This document shows, piece after piece, positions 1 through 10,566 of a stretch of DNA of 64,000 nt. The notes under the pieces are model-generated. The model was not told where the DNA came from, searched no databases, and saw only the letters and a list, made by a program, of their open reading frames with translations. Made by a program: the position numbers and the translations under genes. Source of the DNA: Hericium rajendrae (taxonomy: Eukaryota; Basidiomycota; Agaricomycetes; Russulales; Hericiaceae); contig CM065883.1 in NCBI GenBank assembly GCA_033439255.1, forward strand, positions 992,001-1,056,000, written 5' to 3'. The first letter of the stretch is position 1; each line of letters starts with the position of its first letter.

Positions 1-1133
1 ATACCTTGCGAGTAGTTGCGGCCATATGGGCCAGCGATAGCAGCCACCATCCTGTCGATCAATAGTCATGCGCTGAAATTAGACATCTAGCCATAACCTA
101 CGTACCCTTCCGGACCGCAGACTAGGACAAGTGTGTTTTTCTTGTTGAAAGAAGAATTTTCTGGCTGCGATGAAATTCGTCGAATGAGCCGCTGCCACCA
201 CGAAACAGTTTCTTGTGCGTTAGGGTCCAAAGCCCTGGCAATAGCATCCTTGTTAATGCGTCCGACGTTCATAAGGCCTGGGAAGAGGCGGAAGAGGACT
301 CCTTATTAAAGGAGTCTACGAATAAATGTATCCGAAGGCGCTCAGGATGCTGTTTGGCCATGTCAACAAGCGGCTGCAACAAGGAGGCAGGGGGAGCTCT
401 GAGAGGTTGCGGAGGCGTGAAGCAAGGTGAAACGCGTGGAACCGGTCGCCGAATTGTCTCGAAGTAGCTGATGATGGAGCAACTGATGAAAGGGCGAAAA
501 GCCTGTCCCTCCTGAGATCTTACTAGGTGTTGAGTCCAAGTTTCCGGTAGCACGGAGAGAAGCGCACCAGGATAATGTCATCCCAGGTACCCTCGTAGAC
601 GGGTTTGGTCTTCAGAGGACCGCGTATCTCAATGGTGTCTCCGACGCGTTTCGAATGCAGCCACCTCCCGACTTCACCCTTGGCATACCGCTTCACCCAG
701 AACCTTATATTCCCATGCTCGTCTATTCCCTCCAAAGGGGTATAAGGACGTTCAACTTGTATGTCGTCGTCCTTTACAAATATTGACCAGATGGGCAACA
801 GTTCCGAGGCAGGAGGAAGGGAGTGTGGAGGTATATTGAGGGTCAATAGCTTGTGGTCAGGGCCGCACTGCTCGCTGGATGTGAGAGTAATAGGAGTGAA
901 ATGCGAAGGGGCTATGGACTGATGCTGGACGGTAGGCGCCGAGCGGGATCTTGACGGCCATAAGAAATATCCGGTAATGACACCTCCGGCAGCAAGGGAA
1001 ATTACGATGGGTGCGAGTGACCTAGGTTTTGGGGTGCGGAGTCAGATAATGCACGGAAGGGTCCTTGCCTGTACAACGGCACGAGGAGGCGCCGAGAGGG
1101 CCAGGCGGCACGCCCACGACCGATGGCAAGCAT
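1..1133 (-). CDS. NADH-cytochrome b5 reductase family protein, 3' end cut by the window edge
   Basis: FAD/NAD(P)H-dependent reductase that passes electrons from NADH to cytochrome b5 or a similar acceptor, probably membrane-anchored. The start ATG is at 1133-1131; a GTACAG...CTAG intron of 53 nt fuses a basic N-terminus to a hydrophobic anchor (APIVISLAAGGVITGYF). Then come the FAD motif RPYTPL, the phosphate-binding loop SGGTG (after a 49-nt intron ending near 518) and the NAD-binding CGPEG motif at about 106-120. A further intron, 105-52, continues into AAIAGPYGRNYSQG at the window start, so the C-terminus lies outside. Two places do not read through: near 390-394 (a run of five G on the + strand) one base must be dropped, and near 270 the frame moves back with no convincing intron. 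This is either assembly error or a decaying gene. Family assignment is firm; the subtype (Mcr1, Cbr1 or basidiomycete paralog) is not. Confidence 0.8.
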
Positions 1134-1349
1134 TGATTAGAAGAAATATCAAAGGCGTTGACTGCCAAATCGGGATTGTTAGAAGCTGTTGGTTAAATAC
1201 AAGCAAACACCGCCGGCTTCTTGTCGAGAACGCGAGCTGTTCGTTCTTCGACGACCGCACCGCCCCCGCCGCCTGTTTCTCGCGGTGAGTACACAATTCT
1301 AAACGCCCACTCTAATTCTACACACTATCTGTAACGACCACCCTCCAAA

Positions 1350-3032
1350 ATGAGGCACGAACACGAACAACCTAGTCCATTCCTTCTCTCCGCGACGCAG
1401 GCGGCGCATCACTACGCCGACAGTCCTTACACGAACTATTATGACTTTCTCGACTCCCCTCAGCTCGCGTCTGACTCTCAGCTTGCAGATGGAATCTTTG
1501 ATCTTGGCTTGGATTTCCAGGAGAATGCAGCTTTTTCAGAGGCAACCTTGTCAAAACCCGTTGGCCTTGGTATCGTCTTTGAGGGCTATGATCCTTTCAC
1601 GCGGCCCACCAGCAAAATCACTCCTTCGAACTCTGGCTCGGACGCTGGCTCCTTTTCTCCAGTTTTCGGCTCTGGTCTGCGCAAGCTCTCAGACTCTCCA
1701 TCTGCAACGGATTTCCCGGACTCTGACCATGCTTCGTCCAACGCAGGTCCCAGAACGCCAGAAGTTGCACCATCGCCCTCATTTTCAGGTTCTGTTTCTG
1801 CCTCTTGGTTGTTAGATCCCGGGGACATTTTTGCAGATGTGATGGTCGTCAACAGCCCTCTCCCTTTATCGCAGCTGCCTCAATATCAAGAGACAAATCT
1901 CGACTTTACTCCCGTCTACGATTCTCCTCTGATAGGCTTGTTTCCTGACCTCAATATGTATCAGTCTGTGGACGTGGATGCTTGTGTCGGAATTGATCCC
2001 CGCTATTTGACGCTTGACGAAACACAGTCAACCCACCGTGAAGACCACGTCGAAATGTCTTTTCTGGCGGACCTGCAACCGACAATACAGCCCAAAGAAG
2101 AGGAGCAGCCATTCACAGATCTCCTCACGTACCTATCGATAGATACCAACCCGTCAGCCCTCCAGTTTGACGGAGGAGCGGTCGCCGAAACGCTGGATGT
2201 TCCCCTCCAATGCGATGAACACCTTGTCTCCGTTTCTCTTGTCTCCGTTCCTACATGCTCCGAGCCAAGCTCTCAGGCAGAGGCGCCACCGCCGTCGCAA
2301 TCGCCAAATCCCTCTGTGGGTGGTCTTTCTTCCGAAGAGAAAATTCCGTCAGGTCTCGGCGGAACCTCTCCAGATACACCTGTTTTCGACACGCATCTTG
2401 GGGTCGGTGTGAATGATCTGATTCGCAGGGCTGATAGGTACCGACGTCGTTTCCCTGGGCAAGAGATAGAGCGTCATTGGTTCCTTCTCTACGCCGGAAA
2501 GTTGACTGAAGAAGGTCAAGTCATGGAGGACTACAGGTGCTACGTGACTGGGTGCTCCAAGACAAACAAGCGCAGAGATCATATTCTTGTGCACGTTGGC
2601 TCACATGTCAGTGAAAGGCCATTCGCATGCAGCCATTGGTACGTAGCCATTTCTTCCCGCATCTGCGTCTACTCAGCTGGTTCTTTTCACAGCGGGATGC
2701 GTTTCCTGCGACGAAATGAATGCAAACGGCATGAAGCCAACCACCTGGGCACCAAACCTTACGTATGCGATCTCTGTGCAGAGCCTACCGTCCGATTCGC
2801 CCGTCAGGATCTCCTCACCCGTCATATGCGGAGAACCCATGATATTGATAGAACGGTGGACAGGCGCAAGCGGCGACGGACGGCCTCCATCGATGCCGTG
2901 CAGGGTGAGCCGTCATTGAAGCGAGTTAAAGTTGATGATGCTCGGCGATCGCCTCTGGTGCCCGTGCAGTTTGACGGTCCAGGAAATGCAGGTCCCATCG
3001 CTGTGTCCTTCGCCTTCATGTCTTCCGCATAA
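1350..3032 (+). CDS. C2H2 zinc-finger transcription factor
   Basis: Likely sequence-specific nuclear regulator. CDS join(1350..2638,2693..3032), about 542 residues. The first 350 residues are acidic and Ser/Pro-rich, as in an activation region. The C-terminal part (about residues 390-500) holds three C2H2 fingers: CYVTGCSK...HILVHVGSH, then FACSHCGMRF...CKRHEANH, then YVCDLCAEPTVRF...LTRHMRRTH. The 54-nt intron 2639-2692 (GTACGT...TTCACAG) is a multiple of three and carries no stop, so it could be misread as coding; removing it restores CSHCGM, the Cys pair of finger two, which is strong evidence for splicing. A basic KRRRR-type tract (near 2870-2880) follows the fingers and could be a nuclear localisation signal. 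No specific ortholog recognised. It is divergent from the b5 reductase across 216 bp. Confidence 0.85.
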   Translation: MRHEHEQPSPFLLSATQAAHHYADSPYTNYYDFLDSPQLASDSQLADGIFDLGLDFQENAAFSEATLSKPVGLGIVFEGYDPFTRPTSKITPSNSGSDAGSFSPVFGSGLRKLSDSPSATDFPDSDHASSNAGPRTPEVAPSPSFSGSVSASWLLDPGDIFADVMVVNSPLPLSQLPQYQETNLDFTPVYDSPLIGLFPDLNMYQSVDVDACVGIDPRYLTLDETQSTHREDHVEMSFLADLQPTIQPKEEEQPFTDLLTYLSIDTNPSALQFDGGAVAETLDVPLQCDEHLVSVSLVSVPTCSEPSSQAEAPPPSQSPNPSVGGLSSEEKIPSGLGGTSPDTPVFDTHLGVGVNDLIRRADRYRRRFPGQEIERHWFLLYAGKLTEEGQVMEDYRCYVTGCSKTNKRRDHILVHVGSHVSERPFACSHWYVAISSRICVYSAGSFHSGMRFLRRNECKRHEANHLGTKPYVCDLCAEPTVRFARQDLLTRHMRRTHDIDRTVDRRKRRRTASIDAVQGEPSLKRVKVDDARRSPLVPVQFDGPGNAGPIAVSFAFMSSA

Positions 3033-3547
3033 ATCCCTTGTCCCGCTCATTACATTGTGGACCAATATTCGGTTGGCTATGCAATACAAATTCCATCATA
3101 CATGCCGTTACCTGGCCCTGCTAGCACTTCCCCCCTCGCATAGCTAAATTGTGGTTGTCGAGATTTCAGTGAATTGTATGGAGCCTTCTCAAATCGCGAG
3201 AGAAAAGTCGGGGGTCTGCATCCTGCCATATGTAGCCGCCACAAGAAATATGGCGTATTCGATGAAATTATTATTGCGCGGCTTCGCCGAACCTGTATGT
3301 TGGAGACATGTCCAGAAGTGTGTACTGCTTATCATCGTCGGTATTGGGCAAGGCTTAAAGATCCTACAATATTGCGTCATTTCGGGATTTACATAAATAA
3401 TCTCGAATAAATTTTTTTTTTTTTTTGGGAGGGCTGAGTCTCATGAATTGAAATTTTCAACGACTAACTGCTCCGATGTCGATGCTCCGGAGGGGGAGAG
3501 TTGTGTATGTTCAAAATTCCTCCCCGGGAGTGGGGGTGTGACATCAC
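3033..3547. other. Intergenic, 515 bp
   Basis: 3' flank of the zinc-finger gene and 5' flank of the RNPS1-like gene. It is AT-rich with a run of 15 T at 3412-3426, which fits a fungal core-promoter or nucleosome-depleting tract for the downstream gene. No coding signal seen. Confidence 0.5.
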
Positions 3548-4516
3548 ATGTCACACGGAAGTCGCATGGGTCAAGGAATTGGTCAGGCCCTCACTAGGTC
3601 GTCCCCGCAGTTGTCAACCAGCATGTCCACCAGAGGCCGTTCGCTTTCACCCTTACTGCCTCGCGATGTCGATGTCGACATGGAAAACGGCGCGCTGGAC
3701 AAGCCCGGCGCGAAGGTCGTAGTTGTAACAAATCTTTCGCGCAACGTTGCAGAACCTCATCTGCAGAAGATATTCGGCTTCTACGGGAAAATCCTCAAGG
3801 TCGACTTACCTGTTTATGCCAAATGTACGATCACCGATGCTATGCTCTTGTATCACCTGCTGACTTATCTACCAGCCGGTCAAAATAGAGGGAAGGCGGC
3901 AGTGGAGTACTTCGAACCGGAGTCGGCTCACAAAGCGGCATCACACATGGATGGAGGGCAGCTAGATGGTGCAGTTCTTAAGGTTGAGCTGTCTGACCTA
4001 CCAGTGCGCACCACGCGCTCGCGCTCCCCCCGGCCACAGAGGATTCGGAACGGACGCCTACCACGTCGTTCTATCTCCCGCTCCCGCTCCCGTTCTCTTT
4101 CCCCCAGGTTTGGCAGACGGGCTGGTCCTCGTTACGGCGAACCCTTCCGTCGACCACCGCCCGGACGCCGCCCCCCAGTCAGGGATACATACCGCCCCTA
4201 TTCCAGGTCGCGCTCTCGCTCGCCCATCCGCAGAGTAGGAGGGCTGGGGCCGCGACGACGATCGCCCAGCTACGAGCGTGGGGGCTACGGCCGTCGGGGA
4301 CGGTCCAGGTCCGCGAGCTACTCTGTCCGTTCAAGCCGTTCACGGTCAATTTCCCGCTCGCGGTCTCGGTCTCGTTCGCCCTCTTATTCGTCATACTCAA
4401 GATATAGTCGGAGTCGGAGTCGCTCAAGGTCGTACAGCAAAGGGCGGAGGAGCAACAGCAGGGATGATATTCGAGATAGTAGATCTAGGTCACCAGCACC
4501 TCTGGCCCCCGCGTAA
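3548..4516 (+). CDS. RNPS1-like SR-rich RNA-binding protein
   Basis: Splicing/exon-junction-complex type protein acting in the nucleus. CDS join(3548..3824,3876..4516); the 51-nt intron 3825-3875 (GTACGA...CCAG) restores VYAKSGQNRGKAAVEYF. One RRM (about residues 55-130) starts VVVVTNLSRNVAEPHLQKIF (RNP2-like) and includes GQNRGKAAVEYF (RNP1-like), as in metazoan RNPS1. The rest is an RS domain of long SRSRSRS and RRSPS tracts with Arg/Gly/Pro segments up to the stop at 4514-4516. The start is uncertain: ATG 3548 is used here, but an in-frame ATG at 3623 (MSTRGRSLSP) would give a more usual N-terminus, and the stretch between could be a 5'UTR. It is convergent with the NPC1 gene, 184 bp away. 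Confidence 0.85.
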   Translation: MSHGSRMGQGIGQALTRSSPQLSTSMSTRGRSLSPLLPRDVDVDMENGALDKPGAKVVVVTNLSRNVAEPHLQKIFGFYGKILKVDLPVYAKCTITDAMLLYHLLTYLPAGQNRGKAAVEYFEPESAHKAASHMDGGQLDGAVLKVELSDLPVRTTRSRSPRPQRIRNGRLPRRSISRSRSRSLSPRFGRRAGPRYGEPFRRPPPGRRPPVRDTYRPYSRSRSRSPIRRVGGLGPRRRSPSYERGGYGRRGRSRSASYSVRSSRSRSISRSRSRSRSPSYSSYSRYSRSRSRSRSYSKGRRSNSRDDIRDSRSRSPAPLAPA

Positions 4517-4700
4517 TATGTTTTGCCTACTTTCAAGTACTTTCTTCTTGCTACCCACACGCTTCACCCGTTCGTTGCGTTCGATATGTTTTAAAGAGTT
4601 ATTATCCAGTGTTGTCTCATTAAAAGACTCCGTAAATCATACTGGCGATGGTAACTACACATGTATTCATAAATAGCTCTAGTCGCTGTGAACTGAATCA

Positions 4701-7700
4701 TCATCGGCTAGGAATGGCCTGCCAAAGACATCTGGTTAGAGTCGGATCAAAGGGCGAAATTGCTGTAGACACGTACGTATATTCATAGTCGTTCCTGATT
4801 GTGTTCGACATCCACTCTTCGTCTGCCTCTTGTAGAGGGAACCCGGGACCTCCGGCAAGGCTTAAGACCACAGGTAACAAAACAAGTCCATGAAGAGCGC
4901 CAGATATAATCAGCGTGATCCACATGCGGAAGTAGTAAATCTTGGCCAATGTTCAGTGAAACATTCAGGGCAAAGCGGGATTAAACTCACCTCTAGCAAT
5001 TTGGAGCGTGTCAAAGCTAGAACGCACATCCCTATGAGTTTCGTGAAGGTGATGCCAGACAAGACCTAGGGCATAAATTAGCATTGGGCGTCAAGGAGCG
5101 AAAAAAATACGCACAGATGGTCCAACGTCCACAAGGGCTGTGAACATTCTCTCGTCCCGCTCCTTCTGGCCCCCGGGGTGATCGATGGGAAGGCCAGAAC
5201 CGGAGCTCATGAACGCGCGGGCAACATGGGCACAGAACTCCACAGCGATTCCCAGAGATATGACGAGGTTGACGAGACTGATAGCATTCAGACTAATGCC
5301 CCAGATGCCCATGACACCGATGACATTGACGACCGTCAACGCAACGACGGCCGTGACAATTGTGCCTGTTCTCCACGATCCCAGCAACAAAGCTGTCACA
5401 ACGAGGATTGCTGCCAATCCCAGACCTAGGACCTCCTGCGTCATGGAGAGGATGTGGGCATACTGATCGAAGAAGACGAAGAACAGGGAGTATGGGAAGA
5501 CCGTTGCTCCAGTTTCTCGAGATAAGTCGTTTGCTATTCTATGCGAAGCCTCGAATGCGTTGATGAAGTCGGCTTGGGTCTTCAATGGGTCCGTGAAAGT
5601 GCGGAAATTAGAAGCGAGCACTTTATTTCCGTCCTGTGAGATAGAAAGAGCCTCTCCAAAGGAAGCCTGACCGGCCAAAGGGCAATCTTCAGTTGTGGGT
5701 GAGTTCAGCCATTGTCTCAGGTATCGCATGAACTCGTCGCCTTCGGGAAAGCCGTTCATCGTGATATTCCAGGCAGGATCACGCCCAGCGAAGCAAGGTT
5801 GGCAAAGTCGAGGAGAATCCCGGGGGCTGCAGAAAGTCGAGGGATCGCGTTTTCGGACGCGGCAGCAACTGTCGATGGTAGGGTTGAGCCAGTTGAGGAA
5901 GTCGTCAATCCATGACGCGCTTGGCTGAGAGATATATGACACTTCCGGACGCTTTCGTTCAGCTTCGAGCACATTAGCCACGGAGAGGTCATGGCAGGTC
6001 GTGAAACGCCCGCAAAGGCTTTGCTGCCCAGCGCGATGTGTCACATCAACACCGTGTGCCACAAAGTAGACAGGAGGTCCGATATCGAGGTAGCTATCCA
6101 TATCATTGAAATATGGGACGAGGTACGAGTCCGACGGCAGCGCTAATCTTTGGTCTGTAGAAACCGATGAGCATGTGGTCTTGTATACTCGTATCAGGGA
6201 GTTTCTCACCAAGTCCAAGTTCAAGATGCTGCATGGAGATGACAGAGGCCACAAACAGGCCACTGAAGACCAGGATTACGACGCCCTTAATGGCGGGTTT
6301 CAACAGCGCTGGCGCATAATACTTCCGAATGAGCCGTGCGAGTAGACTCAGATTACTGCTAGTAGCTGGTCTATCTAGCAGTTGAATCCGGGGACGTATC
6401 CTGACACAGGGGAAACAATCCACTCTGCTCGCCTGGCATTGCGACACTACTTAGAGACTTCATTCCCTCTATGAACGGAAAGCTTACCTCCACGCGACGC
6501 AGATCAAGCACCAAGGCACTCACGAAGACCGTTACTTGAAGGAGCGCGTTTAAGAAGACGCTTCCTGCGGCATAAAGCGCAAAGTTTCGAACAGCCGGCA
6601 TGGGGACCAGCGCACCCAGCGCAAAAGCAACCGTCTCTGTTATGGTGCTGAGTAGAATGGAAGGCCCCATCTTAGCAAGCGCTCTGGCAACTCGCTCTTC
6701 TGGAGGCAGGTAGAGCGGGACTGAACCAACATCTATAGATTCATCTTGCGCGACATCAGGGTAAAGTCGACGTGAAATTGGTGACACTGGCGATCCGGCC
6801 TGCTCTGAAACGGAGGCGTTCGGACCATGTAGCATGTTTTGGCGGTCGAGTTCATGAACGAGGAGGAAGACGTTGTCGACTCCTACGGCGAGTACAAGGA
6901 AAGGGATGACTTCCGCTATGATGAGGGTGACTTTGATGCCGATAGCCGAGAAGAAGCCGACAGATGACGCTACCGACAGAATCACCAGAGAAATGCCGAA
7001 GAGGCCAAGTGTGAATTTTGAACCCACAAAAAGCTTGCGCGGCAGGCGAGGAAGGAGGCGCGGAGCATCGCGGGAGTCAATGGATGCGGTGGACGACGGA
7101 AAATCAGAACGACGGAAGAGTTGTGGGAGGCCCTTTGCCCATCGACGAAGTGAAGTCATCACACCCTCTTCATCCTGAGCTTGAAACCCATTGCCAAGGG
7201 TTAGCGAGACGTATAGGAACATCGCCAAATAGGAGAGAACCACGATTTTGACATCCGTGTTTGTGCTCTTGTTGATTTCTTCCTCCAGGGAGACACCCGT
7301 CATGAAGTGAACCTCCAATCCCGCCTCTACTGGCGCCCTTGCGCTCAAATCCACGAGATAGCTCCTTAATGTGCGCTCCCATTCCATCGCCTTCTCCTGA
7401 ATCTTGGGATCGAGGGAATCCGATACAACAATATGCACCACTAGAGCTTCTGCATCAAGGTATTTCCTGCCAGTATCTGGAACTCCGCCGAGGATATATC
7501 TAGGGGTTAAGGGCTGTTGGAAATCCGGTAAGCATTCGGCAGGCGCATTGGCGCATTGTTGTACGCGATCCGCCCAGGTTTCCGGAGTGGTGTTGTCAAT
7601 GTCGTTTTCGAACCAAGCTGATATTGACTGGAAAACGCAAGCACCGCGAGGTCCTGCGGGCTTGAAGCAAACATCTGAAAGGCGGTATCCATTGGGAGAA

Positions 7701-9167
7701 CGGAGAGCGCGTATTTCAGCTTCAACGTTGAACCAATACTCGAGATGCTCATAGGAAAGAACGGGTGCCTTTCCTTGGAGCGCTTGCGTATCATCGACGG
7801 CGTGGATGCTAGCAGCCATAGGGGATGAGGTTATGAAGATGTCCTCCGTGCGATAGAATGGGCCAAAACTCTGGTCGAAAAGGTCCTTCTGTATCTTGCT
7901 TTCCGAGTCGGGGGCTACCCAAAGCCGTACGGGGTCCGTTTCCACCTCGAAATCCTTCCATCCAACGTTCAGCAGACCAACCAAGGTAAACATGACAGCA
8001 AATGTTAACCATGGGTATAGAGATGCGAACAAACCTAGTTTGTAGAATGCCCGACGCAAAAAGGTATTGAGACGGTAGTGGCGCGGTTGAACGCTTTCTA
8101 AAGGATCGAGTAAAGTTACACCTCGTCCTGTGTTCCTTGACTCCGTGTGGCTGCTAGATGACTGTTCCCCATCAACATACCGAGCAAGAGACGATGCACC
8201 GACAAGACCGCGTGTGTGTGACCTCGGGGAAAGTGGTGTGTCCAATGCTGCCTCGTTGGATAAAGCTATACGGCCATGTTTCCTCTCTTTTCTCCGCTGC
8301 AGGGTGGTCTGTACAGCGTATCCAAATGCAAACGCAGCCGTGCACAAGGCGTACGCCACAACAAGGATAAACGTGAGACATGAGAAAGATCCGATATGAC
8401 ACGTATTACCATGGCCAGGAGGAGGCACCTCAGGTAATAACTGGCAGATTTGAGGACAGTCAACGCAGGTGCATCGACTGAGGAGGTCAATGTCTGCGCA
8501 GTTTCTTGGAGGTGGATTGAAGACCTGATAATCCTGCGGAACAGTGGAGGGGTAATTGATCTGGAATGGGCTTCCGATATCCTTCTCGTCGCCCATGTAC
8601 TTCAGAAACGCCGTATAATTCTTCGCTCCTCCTCCGATAAGATCCATAGCGTAGGCATTGGTCGCCCCAACCTGAACATTCTTGCAACTATCGAAGAAAC
8701 CTTGGCCATACTCTCCTCCAACAAAGAAGTCAAGAGACTTGACACCGGTCTTCCCTGTCGATGTCGTCTGCGTGGATGTAATGTTGACGAAGTCACCTTG
8801 ATCAGGAGAGCAAGTGAAGTGACAGAAGAAAGAGCGGAAATTGTTGCGGCAGGCTGGACACGAAAAGATCAGAGGTTCAGCTTGTTTGAGGTTATCACGG
8901 AGGACCTCGACTTGGTCGGAATTGCAGCAAACGTCTCCTTCGGCGAAGTCTTCCCCGCATACAGAAGTCAGAAGAGCTCGAGCATCTGCGTCAGGCTACA
9001 TACACACTGTGAATAAGTCTGGGGAGTTAGCCACACTTAAAGCTTACCTCAACGGGTGGTCCCTCGTAAGGACATGGCAGAGGCTTTCCAAACATTCCCT
9101 TCGGACCACATGAACCTCTCATAACACACTTCCCCGCGTCCGGACGCGAAGTCGCCTTCGAAGCCAT
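4701..9167 (-). CDS. NCR1: NPC1/Ncr1-type intracellular sterol transporter
   Basis: Polytopic endosome/vacuole membrane protein that moves sterols out of the lumen. CDS complement(join(4701..4940,4991..5065,5115..6154,6210..6432,6488..8995,9048..9167)), about 1401 residues, frame intact across five introns of 49-55 nt. Seen: Cys-rich N-terminal domain (CVMRGSCGPKGMFGKPLPC, then CCNSDQ, SCPACRNNF, FFCHFTCSPDQ), lumenal domains, a sterol-sensing region (around 6560-7260) with AIGIKVTLIIAEVIPFLVLA and GVDNVFLLVHE, DSYLVPYFND and PPVYFV of the second lumenal domain, RND-type helices GISLNAISLVNLVISLGIAVEF, and a final helix FRMWITLIISGALHGLVLLPV. Odd: the ATG used (9167) leaves no signal peptide, which this family needs, so a short upstream coding exon has probably been missed; see the finding at 9220-9520. 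Confidence 0.93.
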
Positions 9168-10566
9168 CTTCAGGCTTGTGCGAGAGAGTCAGCGACCAAA
9201 AAGACACGTGCGCACGACCTAGCCAGGGATGTAGACGTGGCAGAGCTCACCAAAAATGGGTGTTGGGGCGATGCCAGAGAGTGGGAAGAGCGCGTCGTAC
9301 GCGCAGCTGGAAGCTGCGGCGGCGAGCAGACCGCTAAACGCACCACTTTGGACATACTGCACAGCCACACCTGCCCAGGGCTTTCTTGCTCACGTGCCTC
9401 GCCCATATTGCCTTCGCTTTCAAACCATCAGCAAAAGCGTGAATAGATGGTAGGGACTTACAAGAGTATGTAAGGTTTTGCATAGGTCCCAATCCCTGTC
9501 GTCAGGTGAGAATGCCACATTTCCTCACCCGACAATATACGCACGCCTTATGGATTTGCCATCCTCCCAATCCGGCCCAAGGCTTACCATCCTTGCCAAG
9601 GCTTGCCCGTAGGCGAGACTTGTCCGTTTGTATGGCATGCGTGTAATGGCATGCGGTCTTTGGCTGGTATGCAATGTAGCTCTGCAGTATTTACTTATTT
9701 TATTTTATTTCTATTTCCTTGTTATCATTCATAGTCAAAAGAATGTTGAAATCGAGAAAATGTTTCATTACAAACTAAGTATACAACGACTAAAAACTCG
9801 GACTAAGTGGTATCATATTTCCCGCGTCCGTAACTAAGTAGTCATGGTTTCCATCTGCGCCGGCGCACCATGATGGTCGCTCACTCCGCTCAAGAATGGA
9901 TGCCCCCGAGATTGCGATAAGCCAGTGCTGCCCGGCAGCTCGGAGTCTTCGCCAGAATATCGCACGCGCACCAGACAGTATCTTCGAGTAGCAAGGACTC
10001 CCAGAAAGCCACCTGGACGAGATAACACAGACAGAGGAGATGTCGGCCAAGCGCCAGCATCGTGTAAAAGACAAGACCCAGGTCCTAAAGGACCCAGCGC
10101 CATGCGTGCCGCTGCTCGAGATATGGTCAAGAGGAAGAGGACGGAGAAATGCAGACAGACGCGGAAGATATTAAAAGGGCAGACTTTAGGGCCGGCGACG
10201 ACGCACCTGAGAGCAGAAGTAGTGCTGCGTTGCTACGGGATGACGGAAATATCGAGGGCAGTACGGCGGGCAGGCGACTCCTGCAAATGCAGTAGAGGGC
10301 CGCTACCTGAATTGAAAGCTATTAGCTATCGGACCACAGATTTTGAAAACTCACCATCAAGACATCAGCTTCCCAAGACTTCGGCAGCCTTTGACGATCT
10401 TGACATAGGTATGTATTACCTCTTGCATACCCTTGTAAGAGATTACCGTCTGGCGCAATCACGGTGACGCGTGACAGTCCTCACCGGGGAATAGCCGACT
10501 GAAACGTTTTTGCTGATGACCTTCTGCAATCGCCTGGCATCCCTTTAGGCCTCCGTTCAATCCGAC
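9168..10566. other. Intergenic stretch of 1.4 kb between divergent NPC1 and DPH1
   Basis: Contains the promoters of both genes. The part near 9220-9520 (minus strand) may hold a missed 5' exon of NPC1. AT-rich sequence at 9690-9830 separates it from a GC-richer block at 9840-10440 that is open in several frames and may be an orphan or decayed gene (separate entry). No recognisable protein family, RNA gene or transposon. Confidence 0.5.
9985..10294 (+). CDS. Doubtful orphan coding segment
   Basis: Weakly supported. One + frame reads ESHLDEITQTEEMSAKRQ and on to CVPLLEIW, then the protein-like frame changes at about 10130 to an acidic QEEEDGEMQTDAED...SSAALLRDDGNIEG tail ending near 10283. A one-base indel would join the two. 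Third-position usage looks protein-like, but there is no clear start and no family match. On the other strand a classic intron shape (GTGAGT, a CTAAT branch site, TTCAG; about 10307-10354) suggests that a minus-strand gene could be the real one. The two readings cannot both be right. Treat as a region to test, not a gene call. Confidence 0.2.

Noticed and set aside
4278-4676. Alternative plus frame across the RNPS1 RS domain
   Set aside because: Arg/Ser-rich DNA keeps other frames open; the RRM and RS domain lie in the annotated frame.
9925-10467. Uninterrupted plus-strand frame of 180 codons
   Set aside because: Starts at CTG-like codons without context, is rich in Arg/Thr/Pro and lacks domains; another frame in the same stretch looks more protein-like, so I did not call this one.
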